7,324 bases of DNA, from the NCBI GenBank assembly GCA_902772605.1, contig CACYBG010000117.1, positions 1 through 7,324 on the forward strand, read 5' to 3'. Of the stretch, positions 1 to 6,615 are shown one piece after another. The notes beneath the pieces are model-generated. The model ran no database searches. It saw only the letters and a program-made list of their open reading frames with translations, and was not told the DNA's origin. How positions within the stretch are numbered: position 1 is the stretch's first letter; the number at the start of each line of letters is the position of its first letter. This DNA is from an uncultured Spirochaetaceae bacterium. GTDB taxonomy: Bacteria; Spirochaetota; Spirochaetia; Treponematales; Treponemataceae. The translations under genes and the position numbers were made by a program.

Positions 1-207
1 AGGAGGTTCCATTTCGGTGGAATAATAGGCGCGCACAAGCTCCTTGCAGAAAAGTCCGCCCAGATAGGTCTTGTAAAACGTTTCGTGGTGCTGTATCTTG
101 CAGTCCCTTCCATGCCTCCGGTGGATTATTTCCCTGCACTTTTCATAGGTAGGAGCTTCTACGGTCAAATAATCGGTATACATTTCAGTGGATTCATCCC
201 TGTTCAT
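1..207 (-). CDS. flhF: FlhF, flagellar SRP-type GTPase (N-terminal 69 residues, cut by window edge)
   Basis: FlhF is a GTPase of the SRP/FtsY family that controls where and how many flagella are built. Only its N-terminal part lies in the window; the catalytic NG domain would lie beyond base 1, so no GTP-binding motif can be seen. The visible protein starts MNRDESTEMYTDYL and continues with EAPTYEKCREII, RHGRDCKIQHHE and TYLGGLFCKELVRAYYS. This matches the usual FlhF opening, in which a peptide segment is followed by conversion of a lysine/arginine-rich helix to a G-G-x-x-G/F-type turn. The ATG at 207 was chosen because AGGAG (214-218) sits 6 bases upstream; a second in-frame ATG at 183 lacks a good site. 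The start overlaps the flhA stop by 14 bases, so the two are probably translationally coupled. The call rests on the N-terminal pattern and on the position straight after flhA, where flhF is usual in spirochaetes and Firmicutes. Confidence 0.85.
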   Translation of the reverse strand, partial: MNRDESTEMYTDYLTVEAPTYEKCREIIHRRHGRDCKIQHHETFYKTYLGGLFCKELVRAYYSTEMEPP

Positions 208-2356
208 CGATATCTCCTATGCGCTCAACCTTGATGCCCGCTCCTGCGGCTGCAACTTCACTGAACGAAAGGACGACAAGTCCCGGAATCTCACGCTCCG
301 TAGACGACTTGACGAGCAGACGAACCTCATCGGGACAAATCACGATCGGAAGATAATTCTTTTCGCTTATCGCCGCAATCGACTTACTGATCGCCTCTAT
401 GTACCTGCGTCCTTCAACCGGATTGAAAGCGACGAAAGGCTTCTGTCCGGCAACGACCGACTTGTGTTCCAGTATCTTCTCAGAAAGCGCCTGCGACATG
501 ATGAGTGCAGGAAGCACCTTGTTTTCGTCGACATACTGAAGGCAGATCTGGGCGCCCAAAGCCTGTCTGACCTTTTCCGCCAGAGTCCACGGATCCTTCG
601 AAATCGGAGAGAAGTTTGAAAGAGTCTCCAGGATGACGACCATGTTGCGGATGCTGACCTGCTCTTCAAGGAGGGCCTTGAGTACGGCTTCAATCTGACC
701 GTAGGTAAGCTTGTCCGGACCGTTGATGATTTCGTCAACGACAACGGGATTGGTCTCCTTGACCTTTGCAATGACGGCACTGACTTCCTGTCTCGTAAGG
801 ATGTCCGCAGCATGACGGCGTATGATTTCGGTAAGGTGAGTAGCGATTATGGTCGGCGGATCGATTACGGCATAACCTACGCGCTCGGCTTCAGCACGCT
901 TGATTTCCGGAACCCAGATGGCCTCCATTCCGAATGCCGGGTCTTGGGTCGCTTCACCCTTAAGGAGCTTGTCCTTCTTTACGTTTCCAGTATTGAGGCA
1001 CATGTAATGCCCAAGCTTAAGGCGGCTGCGTCCGGCTTCAATTCCGCGAATCTTGAACGAATATTCGTCAGGCTCTATGTTCATGCTGTCCCTGATTCGT
1101 ATCGGAGGAATGACAAGTCCAAGGTCAAGCGCCTGTTCACGCCTGATTCTAGTAACGCGCTCAAGGAGTTCCGCACCCTTTTCCTTATCGACAAGGGAAA
1201 CAAGTGCGTATCCAAGGTCGAGCGAAAGCGCATCCAAAGGAACGATCGGAGAAACGTCGTCCGGGCTTGATCCGGTCTGCTTCTTGCTTTTCGCCGCAAC
1301 GGCCCTTGATTCCTCCTGAGCCTTCTCGACCTTCTTCATGCGCTGCATGCGTATTCCGACGTAGACGAATATGCCTCCGACCGGAACGAGAACCAGGGTT
1401 GCAGGTCCGAAGAATGCTATTCCCATGACGGCAAGCGCCGCACCGACTATCACGTAAGCAGTACCGCTGACGGAGAAGTTCTTCTTGAGCTGATCCCCGA
1501 TGACCTCGTCCGCTGAAGAACCGGTGACGAGTATACCCGTTGCAAACGAAAGCATGAGGGCCGGAAGCTGGGACATGAGTCCGTCGCCTATCGTAAGGTT
1601 TGCATAGCTTGTGAAAGTAGAACCGAAATCGAAGGCTCCGTTGTTGGCCATTGCACCGGTTATGATGCCGCCCACAAGGTTTATGACCGTAATGAAAATT
1701 CCGGCCTTGACGTTTCCGCTTACGAATTTAGAGGCACCGTCCATGGCAGAGTAGAAATCGACTTCACGGCGGATCTGCTCCTTGCGCTTGGAGGCCTCCT
1801 CTTCCGTTATGGCTCCCGAGTTGAGTTCATTCTGGATGTCGAACATCTTGCTGTTCATGCTGTCCAACGTAAACCTTGCGCTGACTTCGGAAACGCGTCC
1901 GGCACCCTTGGTTACGACTATGACCTGAACCACAATCAATATGATGAATATGATGAATCCGACTACGAGACTCTTTCCCGTAACGATGTTTGCAAAGGCC
2001 TGAACAAGGGAGCTCTGTCCCGGAATGTTGCCCATGGAATACTTGCCGATGACCGGATTTGTCAGAATCAGACGAGTGGACGCTATGTTGATTGCTAGTC
2101 CGAACAGAGTGACAAGCAGGGTCACCCTCGGAAAGGACGTAAAATCCGACGCCCGACGCGTGTATATGACGGTCAGGAGTATTATGAAGGAAATCGCCAG
2201 GTTGAGGGCCATGGCAATATCAACTACAACCTTGTTGAGCGGTATGAACATCATGAGCACCGTAAGGATGACGGCGACTGCAACCGAATTACCGCTTATT
2301 ATGGACAGAATCGAATTCGACCTTTTTTTATCCTTTTCATTTTTAATTTCTGGCAT
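194..2356 (-). CDS. flhA: FlhA, flagellar type III export gate protein
   Basis: FlhA is the large inner-membrane export protein. Its membrane half couples export to ion flow and its cytosolic half forms a nine-fold ring that docks chaperone-substrate complexes. The product is 720 residues from the ATG at 2356. The first 340 residues hold about eight membrane segments with family motifs: INIASTRLIL, VVTKGAGRVSEVSARFTLD, FYSAMDGASKFV, IGDGL and QLPALMLSFATGIL. A charged linker (about 345-375) leads to the cytosolic domain with LDLGYALVSLVD, GLVIPPIRIRD, TQDPAFGMEAIWVPE, DPPTIIATHLTEIIRRHA and LLEEQVSIRNMVVILETL. The end (VLSFSEVAAAGAGIKVERIG) is also typical. I prefer ATG 2356 to the GTG at 2368 because a G-rich stretch (GGTGGGG) lies 6 bases upstream of the ATG. 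Several conserved membrane-domain residues differ from the enterobacterial form: glycine replaces arginine in TLFGLAIN and in LVTGSS, and SGN replaces RGD after GASKFV. A candidate promoter precedes the gene, and flhF follows with overlap. Confidence 0.98.
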   Translation of the reverse strand: MPEIKNEKDKKRSNSILSIISGNSVAVAVILTVLMMFIPLNKVVVDIAMALNLAISFIILLTVIYTRRASDFTSFPRVTLLVTLFGLAINIASTRLILTNPVIGKYSMGNIPGQSSLVQAFANIVTGKSLVVGFIIFIILIVVQVIVVTKGAGRVSEVSARFTLDSMNSKMFDIQNELNSGAITEEEASKRKEQIRREVDFYSAMDGASKFVSGNVKAGIFITVINLVGGIITGAMANNGAFDFGSTFTSYANLTIGDGLMSQLPALMLSFATGILVTGSSADEVIGDQLKKNFSVSGTAYVIVGAALAVMGIAFFGPATLVLVPVGGIFVYVGIRMQRMKKVEKAQEESRAVAAKSKKQTGSSPDDVSPIVPLDALSLDLGYALVSLVDKEKGAELLERVTRIRREQALDLGLVIPPIRIRDSMNIEPDEYSFKIRGIEAGRSRLKLGHYMCLNTGNVKKDKLLKGEATQDPAFGMEAIWVPEIKRAEAERVGYAVIDPPTIIATHLTEIIRRHAADILTRQEVSAVIAKVKETNPVVVDEIINGPDKLTYGQIEAVLKALLEEQVSIRNMVVILETLSNFSPISKDPWTLAEKVRQALGAQICLQYVDENKVLPALIMSQALSEKILEHKSVVAGQKPFVAFNPVEGRRYIEAISKSIAAISEKNYLPIVICPDEVRLLVKSSTEREIPGLVVLSFSEVAAAGAGIKVERIGDIDEQG

Positions 2357-2380
2357 ACTAATCCCCACCCACTTCTATTG

Positions 2381-2409
2381 ATTTTATCCCATAATCCCCA
2401 AATTTTCAA
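2381..2409 (-). promoter_or_regulatory. Candidate sigma70-type promoter for flhA-flhF
   Basis: On the minus strand, TTGAAA (2404-2409) and TAAAAT (2381-2386) are separated by exactly 17 bases. Each box matches the TTGACA/TATAAT consensus at 5 of 6 positions. It lies in the 82-base gap between flhB and flhA. Transcription would begin near 2374, giving a short leader of about 18 bases before the ATG at 2356. No terminator is seen between flhB and flhA, so this would supplement read-through from upstream. The match is seen directly; activity is inferred. Confidence 0.6.
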
Positions 2410-2450
2410 TGCTGATTTTCCAGAGACCCCATATTTTCATGGATTTTTTA

Positions 2451-3542
2451 TCACTTTTTTTTGTCGATATACCCGATCTGCGCATAGATTACCGCTATGG
2501 CACGCCAATAGTTTTCAGGTATGACGTCGCCGACCTTTGCATCGTTGTAAAGTCCACGTGCAAGCGGCCGGTTTTCAATCATCGGAACGTCGTTCTCCCT
2601 TGCCATGCGCTTCATGCTCTGGGCCAGCATGTCCTCGCCTTTCGCCGTTACGGCAGGAGCTATGTTCACGTCCTTCTTCCATTGGACCGCGACTGCAAAA
2701 TGCGTAGGGTTCGTAATCAGAACGTCGGCCTCACGCACAGCCTTGGGTATGTTCTGCGAAAGCATCTCCCTCTGGGCGGAATCAAGGTGGCTTTTTACTT
2801 CAGGGTCCCCTTCCAGTTCCTTGAATTCCTCCTTGACTTCCTGCTTGGTCATCTTGTTCTGCTCCCTGAACTGCCTTCTCTGCACCATGTAGTCAAGCAC
2901 GCCGATACCCAGTAGTATTACGGCGGATACGATCAGCATGATTCCGGCCACCGACGCGAAATTCTTCATCGCAAGCATCGGACCCGGAACGTTCTCGGCA
3001 GAAAGCAGCTTGTCCCTCTGGGAATATATCATCAGGAAGCATACCAAAATCAGTATTACAACCTTAAGGATTGACTTTGCTATGTTGAAGACGCCCTCGA
3101 ACGAAAAAAGCGTCCTCTTGAAGTACTGTCCGAAATGCGGAACTATCTTGTCGAATTTCGGCGATATGGTCTTGGTAGTGAACAGGAAGCCCTTGTTCTG
3201 CACAAGGTTCGAAACTACACCCGCAATGAGTCCCACTACTGCAAACGGAATTACGAGCATGCAGAAATAGCGGGCGAACACATAGACGTATTGACCGTTG
3301 TCCACCTTATCGACCGTAACCTGATTGAAGAAGAAGACCATCATCTCCTCAAGCTTCTCCTCGATCCACGGCGCAAGGAACAGAAGCAGCACGCATCCGA
3401 CCAGAAAGACAATCGAACCGTTGAGTTCCTGGCTTTTTGCAACGCGACCCTCTTCACGGGCCTTACGGAGTTTATGTTCCGAAGGCTGCTCGGTCCGTCC
3501 CTCATCCTCGGGTGCGAACCACTGCAAATCTATCTGAGACAT
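2451..3542 (-). CDS. flhB: FlhB, flagellar export specificity switch protein
   Basis: FlhB is an inner-membrane component of the flagellar export gate. It wraps the FliPQR channel and switches export from rod/hook to filament substrates after self-cleavage. The product is 363 residues, normal for the family. The cytosolic N-terminus carries the signature EDEGRTEQPSEHKLRKARE and EGRVAKSQEL (about 12-40). Four membrane segments follow at about 43-62, 86-112, 151-174 and 196-218. The linker MTKQEVKEEFKELEGDPEVK (231-250) leads to the cleavage motif NPTH at 278-281, where the Asn-Pro bond is broken. LARGLYNDAKVGDVIPENYW closes the family pattern near the end. The last residues are KKK, encoded by a run of eight A. 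The ATG at 3542 shares its A with the fliR stop (TGATG), and a strong ribosome binding site lies within the end of fliR. All catalytic and structural landmarks are intact. Confidence 0.98.
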   Translation of the reverse strand: MSQIDLQWFAPEDEGRTEQPSEHKLRKAREEGRVAKSQELNGSIVFLVGCVLLLFLAPWIEEKLEEMMVFFFNQVTVDKVDNGQYVYVFARYFCMLVIPFAVVGLIAGVVSNLVQNKGFLFTTKTISPKFDKIVPHFGQYFKRTLFSFEGVFNIAKSILKVVILILVCFLMIYSQRDKLLSAENVPGPMLAMKNFASVAGIMLIVSAVILLGIGVLDYMVQRRQFREQNKMTKQEVKEEFKELEGDPEVKSHLDSAQREMLSQNIPKAVREADVLITNPTHFAVAVQWKKDVNIAPAVTAKGEDMLAQSMKRMARENDVPMIENRPLARGLYNDAKVGDVIPENYWRAIAVIYAQIGYIDKKK

Positions 3543-4366
3543 CAGCTTCCACCTCCTCCGCCCAGGGACCTGAAAAAGTTCCCCAGACTCTGGAATGCAA
3601 TCGCAAAGGAGCTGTCGGCGAAATTTATGAAATAAGGAAGCAGCACCGTAAGCACGAAGAAGGAAGTCAGTATGAGCACTGGAAATCCTTCTGCAAGGAG
3701 GTTCATCTGAGGTGATGCCTTGGCCAGTATGCCCATCGCCACGTTTATGAGGAACAGGGTGCCCATAAGCGGAAGTGCTATTATTATTGCATCGCGGAAA
3801 AGCTTGGTGAGCCCCATCAAGAGGAATTTCACCATCTCTTCGTTGTGCTCAACTATAGATATTGCGCTCATGTGGTCGAAGCTTGCAAGAAGTCCGTCGG
3901 AAAAAAGCGTCCTGAAACATCCCGTCTGCATGAACACGAGCATGGCGACAAGGTTCAGGTACTGTCCCATAAGCGGATTTTCAACCTGACTGAGCGCATC
4001 GTAGACTTCGCTTGCCGCAAAACCCATCTGGAATGCAAAGAACTGTCCGGCAGTACTGAAAGCAGAGAAAATCATGTTGATGAAGAAACCCATTATTATA
4101 CCGATGAGTCCCTCGCCGATAAGCAGCAGTATGAAAATCAGGTTGAACGTGCCTTCAGGGGTCAGGAATGTCGCATACACCGAAAAAGCCCCCGACGAAG
4201 CGGAAAGCCTCGGTGCAATCAGGCAGGCAAAGTAAATCGCCAGGGTGACCTTTGCAATCCTGGAGACCGTCCTGGAGGAAAAAAGAGGAAGAGTCATTAT
4301 AAATGCAAAACATCTTACGGCAACCAGCAGATAGACCGGAGCCCTTGCAAGTATTTCCTGTAACAT
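3542..4366 (-). CDS. fliR: FliR, flagellar export gate channel protein
   Basis: FliR is one subunit of the FliP5-FliQ4-FliR1 channel through which flagellar proteins cross the inner membrane. The product is 274 residues, slightly longer than the usual 255-265, and almost wholly hydrophobic. It opens MLQEILARAPVYLLVAVRCF, matching the family's first segment with its conserved arginine (R18). Further hydrophobic segments lie near 36-55, 72-100, 133-150, 178-213 and 228-258. Family landmarks include GEGLIGIIMGFFINMIF, GQFFAFQMGFA, ENPLMGQYLNLVAMLVF and LFLINVAMGILAKASPQMN. The segment before FSDGLLASF reads TGCFRTL, where many homologues have an NGH-type motif. The C-terminus ends SLGGGGGS; this tail overlaps the flhB ribosome binding site. 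A GAGGT lies 3-4 bases before the ATG at 4366, a rather short spacing. The gene follows fliQ after a 68-base spacer and overlaps flhB by one base. Confidence 0.97.
   Translation of the reverse strand: MLQEILARAPVYLLVAVRCFAFIMTLPLFSSRTVSRIAKVTLAIYFACLIAPRLSASSGAFSVYATFLTPEGTFNLIFILLLIGEGLIGIIMGFFINMIFSAFSTAGQFFAFQMGFAASEVYDALSQVENPLMGQYLNLVAMLVFMQTGCFRTLFSDGLLASFDHMSAISIVEHNEEMVKFLLMGLTKLFRDAIIIALPLMGTLFLINVAMGILAKASPQMNLLAEGFPVLILTSFFVLTVLLPYFINFADSSFAIAFQSLGNFFRSLGGGGGS
3550..3559 (-). promoter_or_regulatory. Strong flhB ribosome binding site inside the FliR glycine tail
   Basis: The mRNA reads GGAGGAGGTG, ending 7 bases before the flhB ATG (AGGAGG is 9 bases away). It is nearly the full complement of the 16S rRNA 3' end. 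The same bases encode the glycine run at the C-terminus of FliR. Confidence 0.85.
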
Positions 4367-4389
4367 ATGACCTCAGAAACTTTTTTAAC

Positions 4390-4414
4390 GGATGCCGACC
4401 CCGGATGAGACCCC
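4390..4414 (-). repeat. Two-copy tandem repeat in the fliQ-fliR spacer
   Basis: On the minus strand the spacer reads GGGGTCTCATCC followed directly by GGGGTCGGCATCC. These are 12- and 13-base near-identical copies. They lie in the 68 bases between fliQ and fliR, otherwise the most GC-rich non-coding stretch here. A replication slippage origin is likely; no function is apparent. Confidence 0.7.
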
Positions 4415-4434
4415 GACGGACCGGAACCCTTGCG

Positions 4435-4701
4435 TCAACCCATGCGCGGTATCTGCTCGAAAAGATTGATGGTGTAATTTTCCATCCGGCTGAACATCCA
4501 TCCGCCGAGAAGAGCCAAAACAAGAAGTATGGTCAGAAGCTTTGGAAGGAACGTAAGCGTCTGTTCCTGTATGGATGTCGTTGCCTGGAATATGGAAATT
4601 ATCAGTCCGATTATGAGGGCTGCTCCAAGGACCGGGGCGCAGAGCGTGAACACCTGCATTATGCCCGTACGCATGAACTGTGCTATTTCACCAAGATCCA
4701 T
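4435..4701 (-). CDS. fliQ: FliQ, flagellar export gate channel protein
   Basis: FliQ is a small two-helix membrane protein, four copies of which pack against FliP and FliR in the export channel. The product is 88 residues, matching the family length of about 89. It opens MDLGEIAQFMRTGIMQVF. The first membrane hairpin (about 17-37, PVLGAALIIGLIISIFQ) is followed by the family signature QATTSIQEQTLTFLPKLL (39-56). The second hydrophobic stretch (about 55-70) ends GGWMFSRM. The ATG at 4701 has GGAGG six bases upstream and starts 12 bases after the fliP stop. The gene is intact and the identification is secure. Confidence 0.98.
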   Translation of the reverse strand: MDLGEIAQFMRTGIMQVFTLCAPVLGAALIIGLIISIFQATTSIQEQTLTFLPKLLTILLVLALLGGWMFSRMENYTINLFEQIPRMG

Positions 4702-4713
4702 ATACTACCTCCG

Positions 4714-5565
4714 TTAAAGTCCGACGCTGTGGAAAAGCTGCGTCGTAAGAAGTCCCCATCCGTCCACAAGCACGAAAAGCATGAGCTTGAACGGCATGGA
4801 AATCTGCACGGGCGGAAGCATCATCATTCCCATGCTCATGAGTATGGAAGCGACGACCATGTCTATTATTATGAACGGAATGTACAGGAGCACGCCTATC
4901 TTGAATGCAACCGTAAGTTCATGGAGTATGTAGGCCGGAACGAGTACATAGGTCGGAACATCGGCAAGGGTCTCAGGCTGGTCGTCCATTATCATGGAAG
5001 CAAACACGCCTATGTACCTGTCGTCGTCGGACATCTGCTCGTACATGAACATCCTTATGGGAGATTCCGCCTTTTCATACGCTTCTGTCAGGCCTATCTT
5101 GTTTTCAGAGAGGGGCTTGAAGGCGTCGTTGTAAACCTTGTTGAAAGTCGGCCACATGCAGAAGATGGTCATGAATATGGCGATTCCGTTGAGCACTGCC
5201 GTCGGAGGAACCTGCTGAAGCGACAGTGCCCTCTTTATGAAGTCCAGAACGATGCTGAAGCGAAGGAACGTCGTCATGAGTATGACGATGCTAGGAGCAA
5301 GGCTCAGGAGAGTCAGCATCAGGAGAAGCTGAACCGAAAATGCAACCTGATGTCCATCCTGCGGTGCCGTCGCTGAAAACTGTATGTTGGGAAAATCTAT
5401 TCCCGTTATGTTCCCGTTCATTGCAGTGACTCCGCTAGTCGAACCCTCGGGAAATTCGGAACTTGCCTGAGAAGCTACAGGAAGAACGCAGAACAGTACC
5501 ATCAATGCAAGGAAAATGATTTTTGGAAGACGCCTTCCCATCGATTTCTTAAATCCAACCTTCAT
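4714..5565 (-). CDS. fliP: FliP, flagellar export gate channel protein
   Basis: FliP forms the five-subunit core of the export channel. The product is 283 residues from the ATG at 5565. Its N-terminus (MKVGFKKSMGRRLPKII, then a hydrophobic run ending in PVASQA near residue 34) is a cleavable signal peptide, as known for FliP. About 40 less conserved residues follow, then the core: LLLMLTLLSLAPSIVILMTTF, RFSIVLDFIKRAL, QVPPTAVLNGIAIFMT, then ESPIRMFM-type and LVPAYILHELTVAFKIG segments. The end has SMGMMMLPP, the methionine-rich loop that closes the pore, and PFKLMLFVLVDGW, the family signature. ATG 5565 is preferred to the GTG at 5574 because AAGGGTG lies six bases before the ATG, whereas the GTG would have no spacing. 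It starts one base after the fliO stop, so its ribosome binding site lies inside fliO and translation is probably coupled. Confidence 0.97.
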   Translation of the reverse strand: MKVGFKKSMGRRLPKIIFLALMVLFCVLPVASQASSEFPEGSTSGVTAMNGNITGIDFPNIQFSATAPQDGHQVAFSVQLLLMLTLLSLAPSIVILMTTFLRFSIVLDFIKRALSLQQVPPTAVLNGIAIFMTIFCMWPTFNKVYNDAFKPLSENKIGLTEAYEKAESPIRMFMYEQMSDDDRYIGVFASMIMDDQPETLADVPTYVLVPAYILHELTVAFKIGVLLYIPFIIIDMVVASILMSMGMMMLPPVQISMPFKLMLFVLVDGWGLLTTQLFHSVGL

Positions 5566-5566
5566 G

Positions 5567-6310
5567 TCACTCACCCTTACTCATGCGGTCGCTCTGCTTC
5601 TTGAGTGAATCAAGTATCTGCTGAGCGGCACCGTCTTCAAATACGTTTTTCTTTGCACCCGGATTCTTTTTCTTGGGCATGAAGATTTCCAGCACTTCAC
5701 CGAAGTTCTTCGGCTTTGAGGACGTAGAATTCTTGTCCGCATAGAGGTTCATGGCAGAAATCAGCTCCGGATCCTCAATCTCGCACAGAAGGCTAACGGA
5801 ACCGTCCGCCACCCCGATCAGGAATGCACGGTCAACAAGCGTAATGACCTGAACCGATTTTCCGGGACTTACCGAAATGGAAGATACCTTCCTGAGGAAT
5901 TTGTCGTCGCGGGATGAAGAACCTCCCGTAGATTTCTGAAGCAGCTTGAATATGATCCATATGATTGCAACGACTATGGCAAGCACCAGTATCATGCGCA
6001 GGAAAACCAGGAAAGTGTTGGATCCGCCCTTCTTTGCGCTCCCGTCGGAATTGGACTGAACCTTAGCGGCAGATGAAAGCGTTATGCTGCTTTCCGCCTG
6101 ATTCCTTGCCGGTACAATGCTTTCGGTTTCGGAAACTTCAGTCCCGACATTCTTTTCGGAAGTCGTTGTGGCGGAAACCTGAGTCTCTTCCGTGCGGGTC
6201 GTAACGTAATCGGCATTCTGGGCCGACAGATATGCATACGGTAAAAACAGACATGCGACAGCCACAAACATGGCCTTTAATCTTTTTGAATTAATTTTAT
6301 TTTCCCCCAC
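5567..6310 (-). CDS. fliO: FliO, flagellar export assembly protein
   Basis: FliO is a bitopic membrane protein that helps FliP oligomerise during export gate assembly; spirochaete versions have also been called FliZ. The product is 247 residues if it starts at the GTG at 6310. A basic start and hydrophobic run (about 13-28) ending YLSAQ form a signal peptide. A Ser/Thr/Glu-rich, low-complexity periplasmic segment follows (about 32-94). A membrane helix lies at about 99-124 (FLVFLRMILVLAIVVAIIWII). The FliO domain comes next, with FLRKVSSISVSPGKSVQVI and DRAFLIGVADGSVSLLCEI (128-178), then a basic tail. The start is uncertain: GTG 6310 is poorly spaced from GGGGTGA (6323-6329); ATG 6271 would cut off the charged part of the signal; an in-frame ATT at 6295 has GGTGGGGG eight bases upstream. 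FliO is poorly conserved, so the call leans on the membrane/domain layout and the place directly before fliP. Confidence 0.9.
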   Translation of the reverse strand: MGENKINSKRLKAMFVAVACLFLPYAYLSAQNADYVTTRTEETQVSATTTSEKNVGTEVSETESIVPARNQAESSITLSSAAKVQSNSDGSAKKGGSNTFLVFLRMILVLAIVVAIIWIIFKLLQKSTGGSSSRDDKFLRKVSSISVSPGKSVQVITLVDRAFLIGVADGSVSLLCEIEDPELISAMNLYADKNSTSSKPKNFGEVLEIFMPKKKNPGAKKNVFEDGAAQQILDSLKKQSDRMSKGE

Positions 6311-6318
6311 CCAAATCA

Positions 6319-6336
6319 GCTTTCACCCCTGAAAGC
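6319..6336 (-). promoter_or_regulatory. Perfect hairpin directly upstream of fliO
   Basis: The mRNA reads GCTTTCA-GGGG-TGAAAGC, a perfect 7-bp stem with a four-G loop. It ends 8 bases before the GTG at 6310. The sequence GGGGTGA spanning loop and stem can pair with the 16S rRNA 3' end, so this structure could limit ribosome access to fliO. No U-run follows, so it is not a terminator. Confidence 0.5.
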
Positions 6337-6487
6337 ATATTTTCTGGAAGCCCGGTAAATCATCCCGATCGGAAACGTTCACCCAGGTTTCCGAAAGCTC
6401 CATTCAGTCCCGTTCTCCAAGGAACCGCCGATTAATACGGAAGGCATCAACCGGCATTTCACCGGCTCCGTCATCAAACGGGCGCAT
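6323..6487 (-). other. Two tiny adjoining open frames in the fliO leader, unproven
   Basis: Two very short frames follow each other without a gap. The first, at 6404-6487, has 27 codons (starts MRPFDDGAGEMPVDA). The second, at 6323-6403, has 26 codons (starts MELSETWVNVSDRDD). Both end in TGA and both are in the same frame as fliO; the second ends 12 bases before the GTG at 6310. A different frame at 6379-6474 also reads through 31 codons from an ATG (MTEPVKCRLMPSVLIGG). None has a convincing ribosome binding site. I recognise no family. They may be leader peptides, remnants of a lost gene, or chance. Confidence 0.2.
6369..6394 (-). repeat. 8-bp inverted repeat in the fliO leader
   Basis: TCGGAAAC (mRNA sense, 6387-6394) and GTTTCCGA (6369-6376) form a perfect 8-bp stem around a 10-base loop. 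It lacks a following U-run on either strand. It could be an RNA hairpin in the fliO leader or a protein-binding site. Confidence 0.5.
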
Positions 6488-6586
6488 GTTTAAATATCGC
6501 AGAAATACAGCGATTTCAAACACTGCATTTCAGGGTATCATGTTCCGAAACAGACGTTTCAGTACAGATTCATTCTTTTAAAATAC

Positions 6587-6615
6587 TTTAAACCGGCTGT
6601 TTAATCAATTGTCGA
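6587..6615 (-). promoter_or_regulatory. Candidate sigma70-type promoter for the fliO operon
   Basis: On the minus strand TCGACA (6610-6615) and TTTAAA (6587-6592) are spaced by 17 bases, matching consensus at 5 and 4 of 6 positions. An AT-rich tract (about 6629-6650) lies upstream and could act as an UP element. A shifted alternative is TTGATT-17-TATTTT a few bases downstream. It lies downstream of the fliN terminator and would give a leader of about 270 bases before fliO. The placement makes sense, but the match is moderate. Confidence 0.4.

Noticed and set aside
2443..2460. The eight-A run at the end of flhB as a programmed slippage site
   Set aside because: It lies in the last three lysine codons just before the stop; slippage would change only a few terminal residues and no downstream structure supports it.
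4303..5376. A 357-codon open frame on the + strand opposite fliQ and fliP
   Set aside because: Its product is rich in His/Arg/Tyr and resembles no family, while the minus strand encodes intact FliP and FliQ. It is a shadow of their codon bias.
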